A stretch of 64,000 nucleotides of DNA from positions 33,678-97,677 of the forward strand of contig CAYVVG010000004.1 of the NCBI GenBank assembly GCA_964455285.1, read 5' to 3'. Every line of letters starts with the position of its first letter. Positions within the stretch are counted from its first letter, which is position 1. Below are positions 50,609 to 59,317 of the stretch, piece by piece. The stretch comes from CAIVAT01 sp964455285 (GTDB lineage Bacteria; Bacteroidota; Bacteroidia; Bacteroidales; FEN-979). A program made the translations under genes and the position numbers. Under the pieces are notes generated by a model. That model ran no database searches and was not told the origin of the DNA. It was given only the letters and a program-made list of their open reading frames with translations.

Positions 50609-51969
50609 GGTTCCTTTCAACCCTGTTGCTAGTCCTGATTCTGCTCCGGATCGGCACCCCTGTGGAGGCGCAGTCTGGCTCCCCCGTTAACCCGGCCGGA
50701 ATCCAGGGATTTTCACTTGTCCAGGCACAGGCGTATGCCCTCGAACACAATTATGACTTGCGCAATTCGGCCTCCGATGTCGAGATTGCCCGCAAAATGG
50801 TGAAACAGAACACGGCCATCGGGTTGCCGCAGGTTACGGCCGGGCTGGATTACACCGATTACCTTCAGCGTCCTACCACACTGATCCCCGGGGAGTTCTT
50901 CAATATGCCCGGAACCTATCGTTCCGTTTCGTTTGTGACACCCTACAATGCCACCCTGAAGGGTACGGTATCCCAACTGATCTACAGCGGACAGTACCTG
51001 GTCGGACTGCAAACGGCAAAAGCATTTCTCGAAACTTCCCGGCAAAAGAACATCCGGGACAATGTCGAAGTGCGCGATCAGGTGGCCGACAGTTATATCC
51101 GCCTGCTGGTGATCGATGAAAACATCAAGATCCTCGATTCCACCCTGCAGGTGGTCACACGACTGGTGGAGGAAGTCAGGCAGGTATACCAGGCCGGGCT
51201 GCTCGAAGACATCGACGTGGACCAGGCTGAACTGAACCGCTCGAACCTTCAGGCCGCCATGACCTATACCCGGAATCTGCGTCATATGGCCTATTCCAGT
51301 CTGAAGCTCCTGTTGGGGATGAAGGATGACCAGGAGATGACCCTGACCGATAATCTCGATTTCTTCCTTTCCCAGGTGAATCGCGACAAGATGGTCAGTC
51401 AACCCTTCGACTACACCTCAAACCTCGATTATATCCTGCTGAAAAAATCGGATTACCTGACCCTGATGCAGTATAAACTGGCGAAGACCGCCTACCAGCC
51501 TTCTCTGAGCGGGTTCCTGAGCGGATCGACCATGGCGCAGCGAACCAGCTGGGATTTCTTTAATGGCCAAAAGGTGTGGTATCCTACCGTGGTCTTCGGT
51601 ATATCGCTGCAGATCCCTGTGTGGAGCAGCGGCAGCCGTAAATATGCGGTCGACCAGGCCAGGATCAATGTGGAAAAGTCGAAAGTGACCGATGAGAAGA
51701 TGCGTTCCGGGTTGAGTTTGCAGGTGGAATCGGCAAGGATCGAATTCAGCAATGCCTGGGCCATCTTCCAAAACAAGGGCCAGGGTTACAGGACCGCCCG
51801 CAAGATTTACGAAAAGTCGCTGCAGAAATTCAAACTCGGAATGGTCAGCAGTTCAGACCTGGACCAGCGGTACAACCAGTTCCTCGCCTCCAACAGCGAT
51901 TACATGCAATCGATCTACACGCTCCTCAGCCAGAAGATCAGGCTGAGCCGCCTGCTCGAAAAATTCTGA
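50605..51969 (+). CDS. TolC family outer-membrane efflux channel
   Basis: 454 residues. A signal peptide (about 1-22, LLLVLILLRIGTPVEAQ) is followed by two OEP repeats. The first contains LVQAQAYALEHNYDLRNSAS; the second contains IPVWSSGSRKYAVDQARINVE and KSLQKFKLGMVSSSDLDQRY. Long coiled-coil helices build the periplasmic tunnel. It is expected to be the outer-membrane exit for the RND pump encoded convergently only 8 bp away. Translational coupling with tetR1 means the channel and the pump genes are on opposite strands under different promoters. Confidence 0.92.
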   Translation: MRFLSTLLLVLILLRIGTPVEAQSGSPVNPAGIQGFSLVQAQAYALEHNYDLRNSASDVEIARKMVKQNTAIGLPQVTAGLDYTDYLQRPTTLIPGEFFNMPGTYRSVSFVTPYNATLKGTVSQLIYSGQYLVGLQTAKAFLETSRQKNIRDNVEVRDQVADSYIRLLVIDENIKILDSTLQVVTRLVEEVRQVYQAGLLEDIDVDQAELNRSNLQAAMTYTRNLRHMAYSSLKLLLGMKDDQEMTLTDNLDFFLSQVNRDKMVSQPFDYTSNLDYILLKKSDYLTLMQYKLAKTAYQPSLSGFLSGSTMAQRTSWDFFNGQKVWYPTVVFGISLQIPVWSSGSRKYAVDQARINVEKSKVTDEKMRSGLSLQVESARIEFSNAWAIFQNKGQGYRTARKIYEKSLQKFKLGMVSSSDLDQRYNQFLASNSDYMQSIYTLLSQKIRLSRLLEKF

Positions 51970-51977
51970 TCCCGGCA

Positions 51978-54900
51978 TTATTTCCGGGCGGCGATCCGGC
52001 TGGATCTGCGCCGCCGGATCCCGGCCATCATCCGGGCATCGATCAGCAGCATTGCCGGCACAAAGACCAGGGTGAGGAAGGTGGCAAAACTCAATCCGAA
52101 GATGATCGTCCAGGAGAGAGGTCCCCAGAACATCATATTGTCGCCCCCGAAGTAAAGATGCGGGTTCAGTTCGGTGAAAAGGCTGACAAAATCGATGTTC
52201 ATGCCCATGGCGAGCGGTACGAGTCCGAGCATGGTGGCGGTGGCAGTCAGAATGACCGGGGTGATGCGTGTCTTCCCGGCCTGAATGATCGCATCGCGGG
52301 TCTTCATGCCACGGGATTTCAGAACATCCGCGAACTCCACGATCAGGATCCCGTTTCTTACCACGATCCCCCCCAGGGCCACAATTCCCAGGCCGGTCAT
52401 GATCACGCTGATCGACATGCCGAAAAGGGCGATGCCGAAAAGGACCCCGATCACACTGAAGATCACTTCACTCAGGATGATGAAGGATTTGCTGAGCGAA
52501 CCGAATTGGGTGATCAGGATGAAAAAGATCAGTCCGATCGCGATCACCATGGCCTTGGAGAGAAAGGCCATCGTTTCCGCCTGGTCCTCCCTTTCACCGG
52601 TGAGGCTGATCTCCACGCCCTTGGGCATCTGGAATCCGGGGATCGATTTTTTAATACCCGCCACCACTTCGTTGGCCGTATGTCCCGACAGTACTTCCGA
52701 CGAGAGGGTGATCACCCGCTTGAGATTCATTCTCTTTATGCCGCCGTATGTGTCCCTGTACTGGAATGTTGCCACCGAGGAGATCGGGATCTGCCGCAGG
52801 ATACCGGTGTTCATGTCGCGATAGGTGATCTTGGAATTGATGATGTTGTTGATGTTGGTGCGCTCACGGTCGGAAAACCGCAGTTGTATCGGGTATTCGT
52901 CTTCGTCCTCCTTGTATTTGGAGATCTCTTTGCCATAAATGGCCGTACGAAGTTCGAGCCCGATCTGTCCCAGCGAAAGTCCTTCGCGGTTGGCCCTGAC
53001 ACGGTCGATGTTGACGACGATCTCCGGCTTGTTGTTGTCGAAGTCCGATTTCAGCTGTTCAATCCCCGGGATCCGGATCGAATCGAGGAAGGATTTGAAA
53101 CGGTACGAGGTGGTGATGAGGTCGTCGAGGTTTTCTCCGGTGATCTCGATGTTGATCGGCTTCCCGGTAGGGGGACCGATCTTGTTCTTCTCCACCGTGA
53201 TGGTGGTGCCCGGGATGGCTTTCAGCCCCGACCGTATCCGGTCCATGATCTCCTGGGTGGAGATGCCATGCCGAAACCGGCTTTCAACAAAGTTCACCGT
53301 CAGTTTCCCTTTGTTTGAGGAGACCGATCGGTCGAAGAAGTTTTCACCGGCCCCAAATCCCACATTGGTGATGGTCGATTCGACCACCGGCCGGAAATCT
53401 GTAAGCACCCGGTCGACGCGGCTTTCCACGATTTTCATCACCGAGTCGGTCACCCGCTGGTCGGTGCCTTCAGGCATCCGCACGAATACGTTCACATACG
53501 TGGGATTATTGTTGGGGAAGAACAGGACCTTCGGTTTGGTGACTGCGGTCACATAAAAGCTGGCAATCAGCAGGCCGACAACGCCGGCCAGCAGGTACCA
53601 CGGGTTGCGGCCCCGCAGAGCGAATACCAGCGACTTTTCATACACTCCCAGGAACCAGGGCCACAGCGCATCCTGGAATCCATGGATGGCCCTGACCAGT
53701 AACAGACGATAGAAGAGGTAGACAATCAGAGAGATGACAAAGATATTTCCCGGGGTGAAACCGCCCAGAAGATAGGAAACTGCAGCCAGGAGCAGGAATG
53801 TCCCGCTGACGATGATCAGACGGCGACGGCCGGTTTTTGGCTTCCTGGCATCGTACTCGTGTTTCATGAAAGAGACCGCGAAGACCGGGTTGATGATATA
53901 CGCCACAAACAACGAAGCGAACAGGGTCAATATCAGGGTGACCGGCAGGAAGTACATGAATTTTCCGACGACACCCGGCCAGAAAGCCAGCGGGAAAAAG
54001 GGCGCCAGGGTGGTCAGCGTCCCCGAAAGAATGGGCAGGAAGACCTCTCCTGCCGCGTGTTTCGCCGCTTTAACGATATCGGGCTCATGGCGGTGAAGCC
54101 GGTGGGTGTTCTCGATCACCACGATCGCATCATCGACGATGATCCCCAGGGCGAAAATAAAGCCGAACATCACGATCATGTTCATGGTAAATCCGAGGCT
54201 GGGCATGACCGTGTAGGCGACGAACATCGATAGCGGAACGGAAAGGGCAACGAAAAAGGCGTTGCTGAACCCCATGAAGAACATCAGGACCAGCACCACC
54301 ATGATGAACCCGATCACGATGGTATTGTTCAGCTCCTCGAGGGTGCTGCGTGTGAAGCGCGACTGGTCGCCGGTGATGTTGACCGTCAGGTCGGGCGGAA
54401 AGGTGCTTTTCTTCAACCCGTCCATGATCTCCTTTATCCGGTCGGAGGCATTGAGCAGGTTTTCCCCGCTCTTCTTGATGACGTTTAGTGATATGACATT
54501 CTTTCCGTCGAGCCTCGAAAAACTCTCCTGCTCCTTGAAGGAGTCTTTAACCTCGGCAATATCCTGGATGTAAACGATGGCGCCGCTTGCCGACTTAAGC
54601 ATGATGGTCCGGATCTGGTCGGGCGACCGGAACTGCCCGGCCAGGCGGATGGTGTAACGGATGCCGAAGGAGGTGATGGTGCCGGCCGATACCGTGACAT
54701 TCTCGGCCGCCACTGCCGATTCGATATCGCGAAACGAAACACCGGCTGCCTGCATCTTGTACATGTCCACATCGACATGGATCTCCCGTTCAAGGGCGCC
54801 GACAATATCGACCCGGGTGATCTCCTTCAGGGTCTCGATCTTGTCCTGGGCGTATTCGGCATACTTTTTTAAACGCTGAAGATCGTAATCGCCGGCCAGG

Positions 54901-55358
54901 TTGATGTTCATGATCGGGATCTCGGAAATGTCGAATTCCTTGATATCGGGATCCTTGGGAAGATTGTTGGGGAGGGTCGATTTGGCCTTGTCGACGGCGT
55001 CCCGCACCCGCTGCTTGGCTTCCGAAACTTCCAGGCCCGGGTTGAATTCTACAACGATCGACGAGAAGTCCTGGACGGAACTGCTGGTGATCTTCTTCAC
55101 ATTGGCCAACGATTTGCATTGCTTCTCGATAGGCCGGGTGACCAGGTTCTCCATGTCCTCGGGTGATGTTCCCGGGTAGGCGGTATTCACCAGGATGGTG
55201 GGAATCACGATCTCGGGGAATTGCTCCTTGGGGATGTTCAGGTAGGAGATCATCCCGAGGGCCGTGATGATGACCGTCAGCACATAGATGCTCACCCGGT
55301 TGTCGATTGACCAGCTGGTCCCGAAAAACTCCTTGACCTTGTGCAGTTTCTCTTTCAT
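51978..55358 (-). CDS. RND efflux pump, AcrB/MexB-like inner-membrane transporter
   Basis: 1126 residues, slightly longer than AcrB. Twelve membrane segments and two large periplasmic loops can be traced. The proton-relay aspartates are in TM4 (LGIIVDDAIVVIENTHR). The N-terminus has YLNIPKEQFPEIVIPT and the porter-domain NTAYPGTSPEDMENLVTRP, typical of the Bacteroidota group of AcrB-like pumps. An insertion after TM6 includes the extra hydrophobic and basic stretch RKPKTGRRRLIIVSGTFLLL, which accounts for the additional length. It exports drugs or metabolites by proton antiport. Its ATG is 12 bp from the MFP stop; acrA-like and acrB-like genes share one promoter. Confidence 0.93.
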   Translation of the reverse strand: MKEKLHKVKEFFGTSWSIDNRVSIYVLTVIITALGMISYLNIPKEQFPEIVIPTILVNTAYPGTSPEDMENLVTRPIEKQCKSLANVKKITSSSVQDFSSIVVEFNPGLEVSEAKQRVRDAVDKAKSTLPNNLPKDPDIKEFDISEIPIMNINLAGDYDLQRLKKYAEYAQDKIETLKEITRVDIVGALEREIHVDVDMYKMQAAGVSFRDIESAVAAENVTVSAGTITSFGIRYTIRLAGQFRSPDQIRTIMLKSASGAIVYIQDIAEVKDSFKEQESFSRLDGKNVISLNVIKKSGENLLNASDRIKEIMDGLKKSTFPPDLTVNITGDQSRFTRSTLEELNNTIVIGFIMVVLVLMFFMGFSNAFFVALSVPLSMFVAYTVMPSLGFTMNMIVMFGFIFALGIIVDDAIVVIENTHRLHRHEPDIVKAAKHAAGEVFLPILSGTLTTLAPFFPLAFWPGVVGKFMYFLPVTLILTLFASLFVAYIINPVFAVSFMKHEYDARKPKTGRRRLIIVSGTFLLLAAVSYLLGGFTPGNIFVISLIVYLFYRLLLVRAIHGFQDALWPWFLGVYEKSLVFALRGRNPWYLLAGVVGLLIASFYVTAVTKPKVLFFPNNNPTYVNVFVRMPEGTDQRVTDSVMKIVESRVDRVLTDFRPVVESTITNVGFGAGENFFDRSVSSNKGKLTVNFVESRFRHGISTQEIMDRIRSGLKAIPGTTITVEKNKIGPPTGKPINIEITGENLDDLITTSYRFKSFLDSIRIPGIEQLKSDFDNNKPEIVVNIDRVRANREGLSLGQIGLELRTAIYGKEISKYKEDEDEYPIQLRFSDRERTNINNIINSKITYRDMNTGILRQIPISSVATFQYRDTYGGIKRMNLKRVITLSSEVLSGHTANEVVAGIKKSIPGFQMPKGVEISLTGEREDQAETMAFLSKAMVIAIGLIFFILITQFGSLSKSFIILSEVIFSVIGVLFGIALFGMSISVIMTGLGIVALGGIVVRNGILIVEFADVLKSRGMKTRDAIIQAGKTRITPVILTATATMLGLVPLAMGMNIDFVSLFTELNPHLYFGGDNMMFWGPLSWTIIFGLSFATFLTLVFVPAMLLIDARMMAGIRRRRSSRIAARK

Positions 55359-55370
55359 CTCTGCTGCGGG

Positions 55371-56486
55371 TTAGAATTCGACGGGCTGGCCGTTGTAGAG
55401 ATCTTTGTAGCCCGCGGTGATGATCCGGTCGTTCTCCCCGAGTCCGCTGAGGATCTCTGTCAGGCCGTTGTATGACACCCCGGCCTGTACAATCCTTTTT
55501 CTCGCCAGCTGGCGGCCGTTCTCCTCCTCCGCCACAAAAACAAACTGGCCTTCGTCCCTGGAATTCTGGATGTAATTTTGAGGAATGGCAATGGCCTCCG
55601 GGTTCGTGTAATCCTTGATGCGCAATACTGCGATCATGTTGGCGCGAAACACGATGTCGGACGGGGCCACCTCTGCCTCTACCAGGAACGTGCGGTTGGT
55701 CGGGTTGATGTATTTGCTCACGAAGGTCACCTGCTGCACCAGTTCCTGTCCCAGGTCGGGAAGAAAAATCTTCACCGGGTCGCCTTTCTTGACACGGGCC
55801 GAATAGGCTTCCCCGACATCGGCGAGCACCTTGGCCCGTGAAAAGTTCACGATGCGGAATGCAGGGATGGGGGAGGCGGGCGATGCCAGTTGCCCGACCT
55901 TGATGGGAATGTCCTCCACGGTGCCGTTGATCGGCGAGATGATCACGGCCATCTTGATCTGCTCTTCCAGGGTGGCGATTCCGTTCTGAACCGTCTCCAT
56001 GTCATTCTTTGCCTTCAGATACTGGATCTCGGATCCGATCTTCTGATCCCAGAGCAATTTCTGGCGGTTGTAAAGATCGGTCACGAATCCCAGCTTATTG
56101 CGAAGATCGGTGAGCTGTTGTTTCAGCACCTCGGCATCCAGTTCGGCCAAAACCTGCCCTTTGGCGACCGCCTGCCCCTCGCGAACCAGGATCCCGGTCA
56201 CCATGCCGCCCTGGTTGCGCGGATTCACCGCGATATTCTCGTTGCCGTCGATCCTTCCCTGCACTTCGATATAGTGCTCAAAGACTTGTTTCGACAGGGT
56301 GGTGACAGTTACGCGCGTCACGGCGACCGAATCGGCCGGTTCCAGTTCCGCTGCCAGCTTTTGGATCTCTTCGGTCAGCCGGTCGTGTTCCTTTCGAAGC
56401 ATTTCAAGCCGGGCCTTCTTGTCCGATGGCCCGCCTCCGCAGCCTGCAAGCAGGAAAAGGATGCCGATGATGAATAACCTGTTCAT
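55371..56486 (-). CDS. RND efflux periplasmic adaptor (AcrA/MFP), lipoprotein
   Basis: 371 residues. The lipobox FLLAGCG (Cys about residue 16) anchors it. An N-terminal coiled coil (about 24-50) and the split biotinyl-lipoyl domain (GRIDGNENIAVNPRNQGG, VREGQAVAKGQVLAELD; second half IISPINGTVEDIPIKVGQLA) follow, then a hairpin of about 70 residues and a beta-barrel domain. It links the RND pump to the TolC-like channel. The first gene of a minus-strand acrA-acrB unit, it has a TATCTTTG -7 element 48 bp upstream in the gap shared with tetR2. Confidence 0.92.
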   Translation of the reverse strand: MNRLFIIGILFLLAGCGGGPSDKKARLEMLRKEHDRLTEEIQKLAAELEPADSVAVTRVTVTTLSKQVFEHYIEVQGRIDGNENIAVNPRNQGGMVTGILVREGQAVAKGQVLAELDAEVLKQQLTDLRNKLGFVTDLYNRQKLLWDQKIGSEIQYLKAKNDMETVQNGIATLEEQIKMAVIISPINGTVEDIPIKVGQLASPASPIPAFRIVNFSRAKVLADVGEAYSARVKKGDPVKIFLPDLGQELVQQVTFVSKYINPTNRTFLVEAEVAPSDIVFRANMIAVLRIKDYTNPEAIAIPQNYIQNSRDEGQFVFVAEEENGRQLARKRIVQAGVSYNGLTEILSGLGENDRIITAGYKDLYNGQPVEF

Positions 56487-56534
56487 TGTCCGGAAATCAT
56501 AGGGTGATCAATCTGTTTCGTGGAAAGTGCCGCG

Positions 56535-56542
56535 CAAAGATA
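56535..56542 (-). promoter_or_regulatory. -7 element (TATCTTTG) for the acrA-acrB unit
   Basis: A perfect TAnnTTTG on the minus strand with a TTTA at the -33 position about 18-19 bp upstream. It is in the 128-bp gap divergent with tetR2, where a TetR operator is expected; I see no long perfect palindrome. Confidence 0.6.
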
Positions 56543-56602
56543 GGAATTTTCATTGCCTGTAAACTTTCCCCCCGAAAATCGTTTCCACCCCTCTCTTTTT
56601 CC

Positions 56603-56610
56603 TAATTTTG
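56603..56610 (+). promoter_or_regulatory. -7 element (TAATTTTG) immediately before tetR2
   Basis: A perfect TAnnTTTG ending only 4 bp before the tetR2 ATG at 56615. If used, the mRNA would be leaderless or nearly so. A TTTC at 56582-56585 could be the -33 box. Confidence 0.5.
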
Positions 56611-56614
56611 TTCA

Positions 56615-57238
56615 ATGAATCCCAAAAAACTTCACATCCTTGAGCAGGTCGCCCGGCTTTACCGGCGTTACGGCATTAAAAGTGTCACGATGGATGATAT
56701 TGCCGCCCGGCTGCGGATCTCAAAGAAGACGATATACGAGTTCTTTCACGATAAAGAAGACCTGGTCTGGCAGGTTCTGCTTTATGAGCACGACCGGCGG
56801 TGCGACGCCATCCAGGCCGTCGTCGGGCAGGGGCTCGATGCGATCGCCGAATTGCTGGGGATCTATCAGTGCATCGGAAAGTTCCTGCAGGATAACAATC
56901 CCTCAATGGAATACGATGTGAGGAAATACTATCCCGACATTTTCCAGCAAATCCGGGAGCGCAGGCGCGACAGGATGTACCAGTCGCTGCTGGCCAACCT
57001 GGAAAAGGGTATCGGCGAGGGCCTCTACCGGTCAGGGATGGATCCGGGGATCATCGCCCGGCTGTATATTTCACGGATCGAACACATTACGGAAAGTGAC
57101 CTTTTCTCGCCCGAAGAGTTGGTTTCAGGATCCCTTTTCCGGGAAGTGCTCGTTTACCACTTTTACGGTATTCTGAGCCGGGAAGGAAGATCCCGGTTCG
57201 AACCCGAACTTGACCGGATCCGGTTCATCTTTCCATAA
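56615..57238 (+). CDS. TetR/AcrR family regulator (tetR2), divergent from acrA
   Basis: 207 residues. The HTH is in IKSVTMDDIAARLRISKKTI (about 22-41) followed by YEFFHDK. The ligand domain has PSMEYDVRKYYPDIFQQI and GIGEGLYRSGMDPGIIARLY, matching tetR1 at 49973 position by position. The divergent location relative to acrA is the classic arrangement of a local efflux repressor. Together the two TetR paralogues flank the whole efflux locus. Ligand and operator unknown. Confidence 0.88.
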   Translation: MNPKKLHILEQVARLYRRYGIKSVTMDDIAARLRISKKTIYEFFHDKEDLVWQVLLYEHDRRCDAIQAVVGQGLDAIAELLGIYQCIGKFLQDNNPSMEYDVRKYYPDIFQQIRERRRDRMYQSLLANLEKGIGEGLYRSGMDPGIIARLYISRIEHITESDLFSPEELVSGSLFREVLVYHFYGILSREGRSRFEPELDRIRFIFP

Positions 57239-57306
57239 TGTCGTAAATTTCCACCGGTCAGGCAACTAACGAACCTCTCCGGCGTCTGTTCATTAGTAGA
57301 AGTTGG

Positions 57307-57879
57307 ATGCTCAGTGACCAAGCTATCATTGAGGGATGCCTTGAGGGCAAGCGCAGTGCCCAGAGTCACCTCTATCGCAAGTATGCCCCTGCTATGCTGG
57401 CGGTGTGCCTGAGGTATGCGCAAACCCGCGATGAGGCTGAGGACATCCTGCAGGAAGCGTTCCTAAAAATATTTCAGCATATAGGCACCTACCGGAACGA
57501 GGGTTCCTTCGAAGGCTGGATGAAACGGATCATGATCAATCATGCGCTGAATTACTTCCGTAAAAAGCGACGAACCCCTTTCCTGGAGGATATTGCCACG
57601 GTCAGCGAATCAGAGTTTGCCGATCCCGGGGACACCCCGGCCATCCATGCGCCGGTTTCAGCCGACACCCTGATCCGCCTGATCCAGACTCTTCCTCCCG
57701 GCTACCGGATCGTTTTTAACCTGTATGTTTTCGAAGAGTATAGCCACCGGGAGATTTCCCGTGAACTCAGTATCTCGGAAAATACATCCAAAACGCAGCT
57801 GCTTAAAGCCCGAAGAATGCTGCGACGAAAAATCGACGATATGAACCGCTTGAAATACCCTCCCGAAAACAATGAATGA
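57307..57879 (+). CDS. ECF RNA polymerase sigma factor 1
   Basis: 190 residues with the two ECF domains. Sigma2 is at about 20-95 (YAQTRDEAEDILQEAFLKIF is the region 2.1-2.2 core; SFEGWMKRIMINHALNYFRK is 2.3-2.4). Sigma4 is at about 125-180 (LPPGYRIVFNLYVFEEYSHR, then ISENTSKTQLLKARR). Its 3' end overlaps the downstream membrane protein gene by 8 bp, the usual position for an anti-sigma factor. It is paralogous to sigma factor 2 at 61108. Probably controls envelope or surface-protein genes, including its own operon. Confidence 0.9.
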   Translation: MLSDQAIIEGCLEGKRSAQSHLYRKYAPAMLAVCLRYAQTRDEAEDILQEAFLKIFQHIGTYRNEGSFEGWMKRIMINHALNYFRKKRRTPFLEDIATVSESEFADPGDTPAIHAPVSADTLIRLIQTLPPGYRIVFNLYVFEEYSHREISRELSISENTSKTQLLKARRMLRRKIDDMNRLKYPPENNE

Positions 57880-59317
57880 TAAAGAAATACAACGGTTGCC
57901 GGATGACCCCGGGACTGACCGGATGATGCGCCAGGCCGTCGATGGCTATCGCGTGGAACCCGGTCCCGGCCTCTGGAAAAGGATCAACCGGAAGTTGCTG
58001 TGGTCGGAGATCCTCCGCCTCAACTTTCAGAATGTGTCGTGGAAGATATGGATGGGCAGCGGTGCCGGATTGCTCCTGGTGGCCACCGCCCTCTATTTTG
58101 GTACAGGTGGCGGAACCGGGCGGCCGGTCGGTTCCCGACTCCCGCATGCCCCGGCACCAACGGCTTCCGCCTCCGTCCCTGCCGCGATAACCACAGTGTC
58201 CTCCCCCTCCACCACCCCCTCCGGGTCCTCCTCGCCCTCATCCACCAACCCTTCGATGACACCTGCAAAAGGGGTCGTGGAGGTTTCCCCTTCACCTCAT
58301 GCTCCAGGAACCTCCACTCCTTCGAATGGGAACAACTACCCCGGAACAACCGGAAAGAGTGCTGCCGACGCGGGTCACCCCCGGGAATCTGATCTCACTG
58401 CCAAACAGGACACACGACCGGAAAGCCCGGACCCCGCCGGCGAGAGCATCTTCCATGGCATCACCCTTCCTGATCGCATGGACGACCTGTCCCGGCTGAC
58501 TCCTGTCGAAGCCCGGGTTCTCTCCTTGCCGGGAACCACTGATACGACCTTCACCTTCTCCCGCACTGGACAAAGATTTTCCGTCCTTCGACCGGTGCCC
58601 GAAAAGGTGCAGTTTTTCTCTGCGGGCCTGGGGATAAACCCTGAGATCGCTCGGTACTCCGGACCCAGCGACTACACAAAAGTCAACTTCTGGCTGGATG
58701 GCAGGCTGACCTGGAATTTTTCCCGTTTTTCTGTCGGTTCAGGCGTGGGTGTCGGGTACGTGTTCGATGAAGGACTATACCGGGTCGATTATATCAGCCG
58801 CGACAGTGTAGGGTATTTTGAAAACGTGATCTCCTACTCCGTCAATGCCGGGAACGAGATCATTTACAACACGATCAAGACCGCAATATACGACAGCCTG
58901 GTCCATGCTGCCGATCCCCGGGCGAGCAACCGGTACACATACCTCCAGGTTCCCCTGCTCTTCGGATACCGGTTCTATGAAAGCAACCTGATCAGTCTAA
59001 CCTTCCGGGCAGGTCCCGCCGTGACCCTCCTGCTCGACACCCGGAAGGCATCGCCTGAACTGGACTTTGCCCATGCCCGGATCCTTCTGGTGAGCGATGA
59101 GACCCCTTCGCGCATCCGCACAGCCTGGCAGGTATGGGCCGGTCTGACTTTCGAGATGAGGTTGACCCGTCGGACCAGTCTTTTCCTGGAACCCACAATC
59201 AAGGTTCACCTGAAAGAGATCACGCACGGTGAAAATGCAAGTTACAAAGCACCGTGGGCAGCGGGCCTGGGATTAGGTCTGCAATACAATTTTGGTACCA
59301 TTAAAAAGCAGCCATGA
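57872..59317 (+). CDS. Anti-sigma-like membrane protein fused to a predicted outer-membrane beta-barrel
   Basis: 481 residues. A cytoplasmic segment (1-60) contains VEPGPGLWKRINRKL, nearly the same motif as EPPPGMWEQIHRDL in the protein after sigma factor 2. One transmembrane helix follows (about 64-85, KIWMGSGAGLLLVATALYFG). A Pro/Ser/Thr-rich linker (about 88-190; SSPSTTPSGSSSPSSTNPSM) could span the periplasm. The C-terminal about 250 residues, with alternating strands and YTYLQVPLLFGYRFYESNLI, AWQVWAGLTFEMRLTRRTSL and the ending GLGLGLQYNF, look like an outer-membrane beta-barrel of the PorT/OmpA-like type. This would be a trans-envelope sensor of the sigma factor it overlaps. Topology is inferred. 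Confidence 0.7.
   Translation: MNDKEIQRLPDDPGTDRMMRQAVDGYRVEPGPGLWKRINRKLLWSEILRLNFQNVSWKIWMGSGAGLLLVATALYFGTGGGTGRPVGSRLPHAPAPTASASVPAAITTVSSPSTTPSGSSSPSSTNPSMTPAKGVVEVSPSPHAPGTSTPSNGNNYPGTTGKSAADAGHPRESDLTAKQDTRPESPDPAGESIFHGITLPDRMDDLSRLTPVEARVLSLPGTTDTTFTFSRTGQRFSVLRPVPEKVQFFSAGLGINPEIARYSGPSDYTKVNFWLDGRLTWNFSRFSVGSGVGVGYVFDEGLYRVDYISRDSVGYFENVISYSVNAGNEIIYNTIKTAIYDSLVHAADPRASNRYTYLQVPLLFGYRFYESNLISLTFRAGPAVTLLLDTRKASPELDFAHARILLVSDETPSRIRTAWQVWAGLTFEMRLTRRTSLFLEPTIKVHLKEITHGENASYKAPWAAGLGLGLQYNFGTIKKQP

Noticed and set aside
56487..56614. TetR operator palindrome (GAAAATCGTTTC region and TGATCA)
   Set aside because: The symmetry is too poor or too short to assign an operator by eye.
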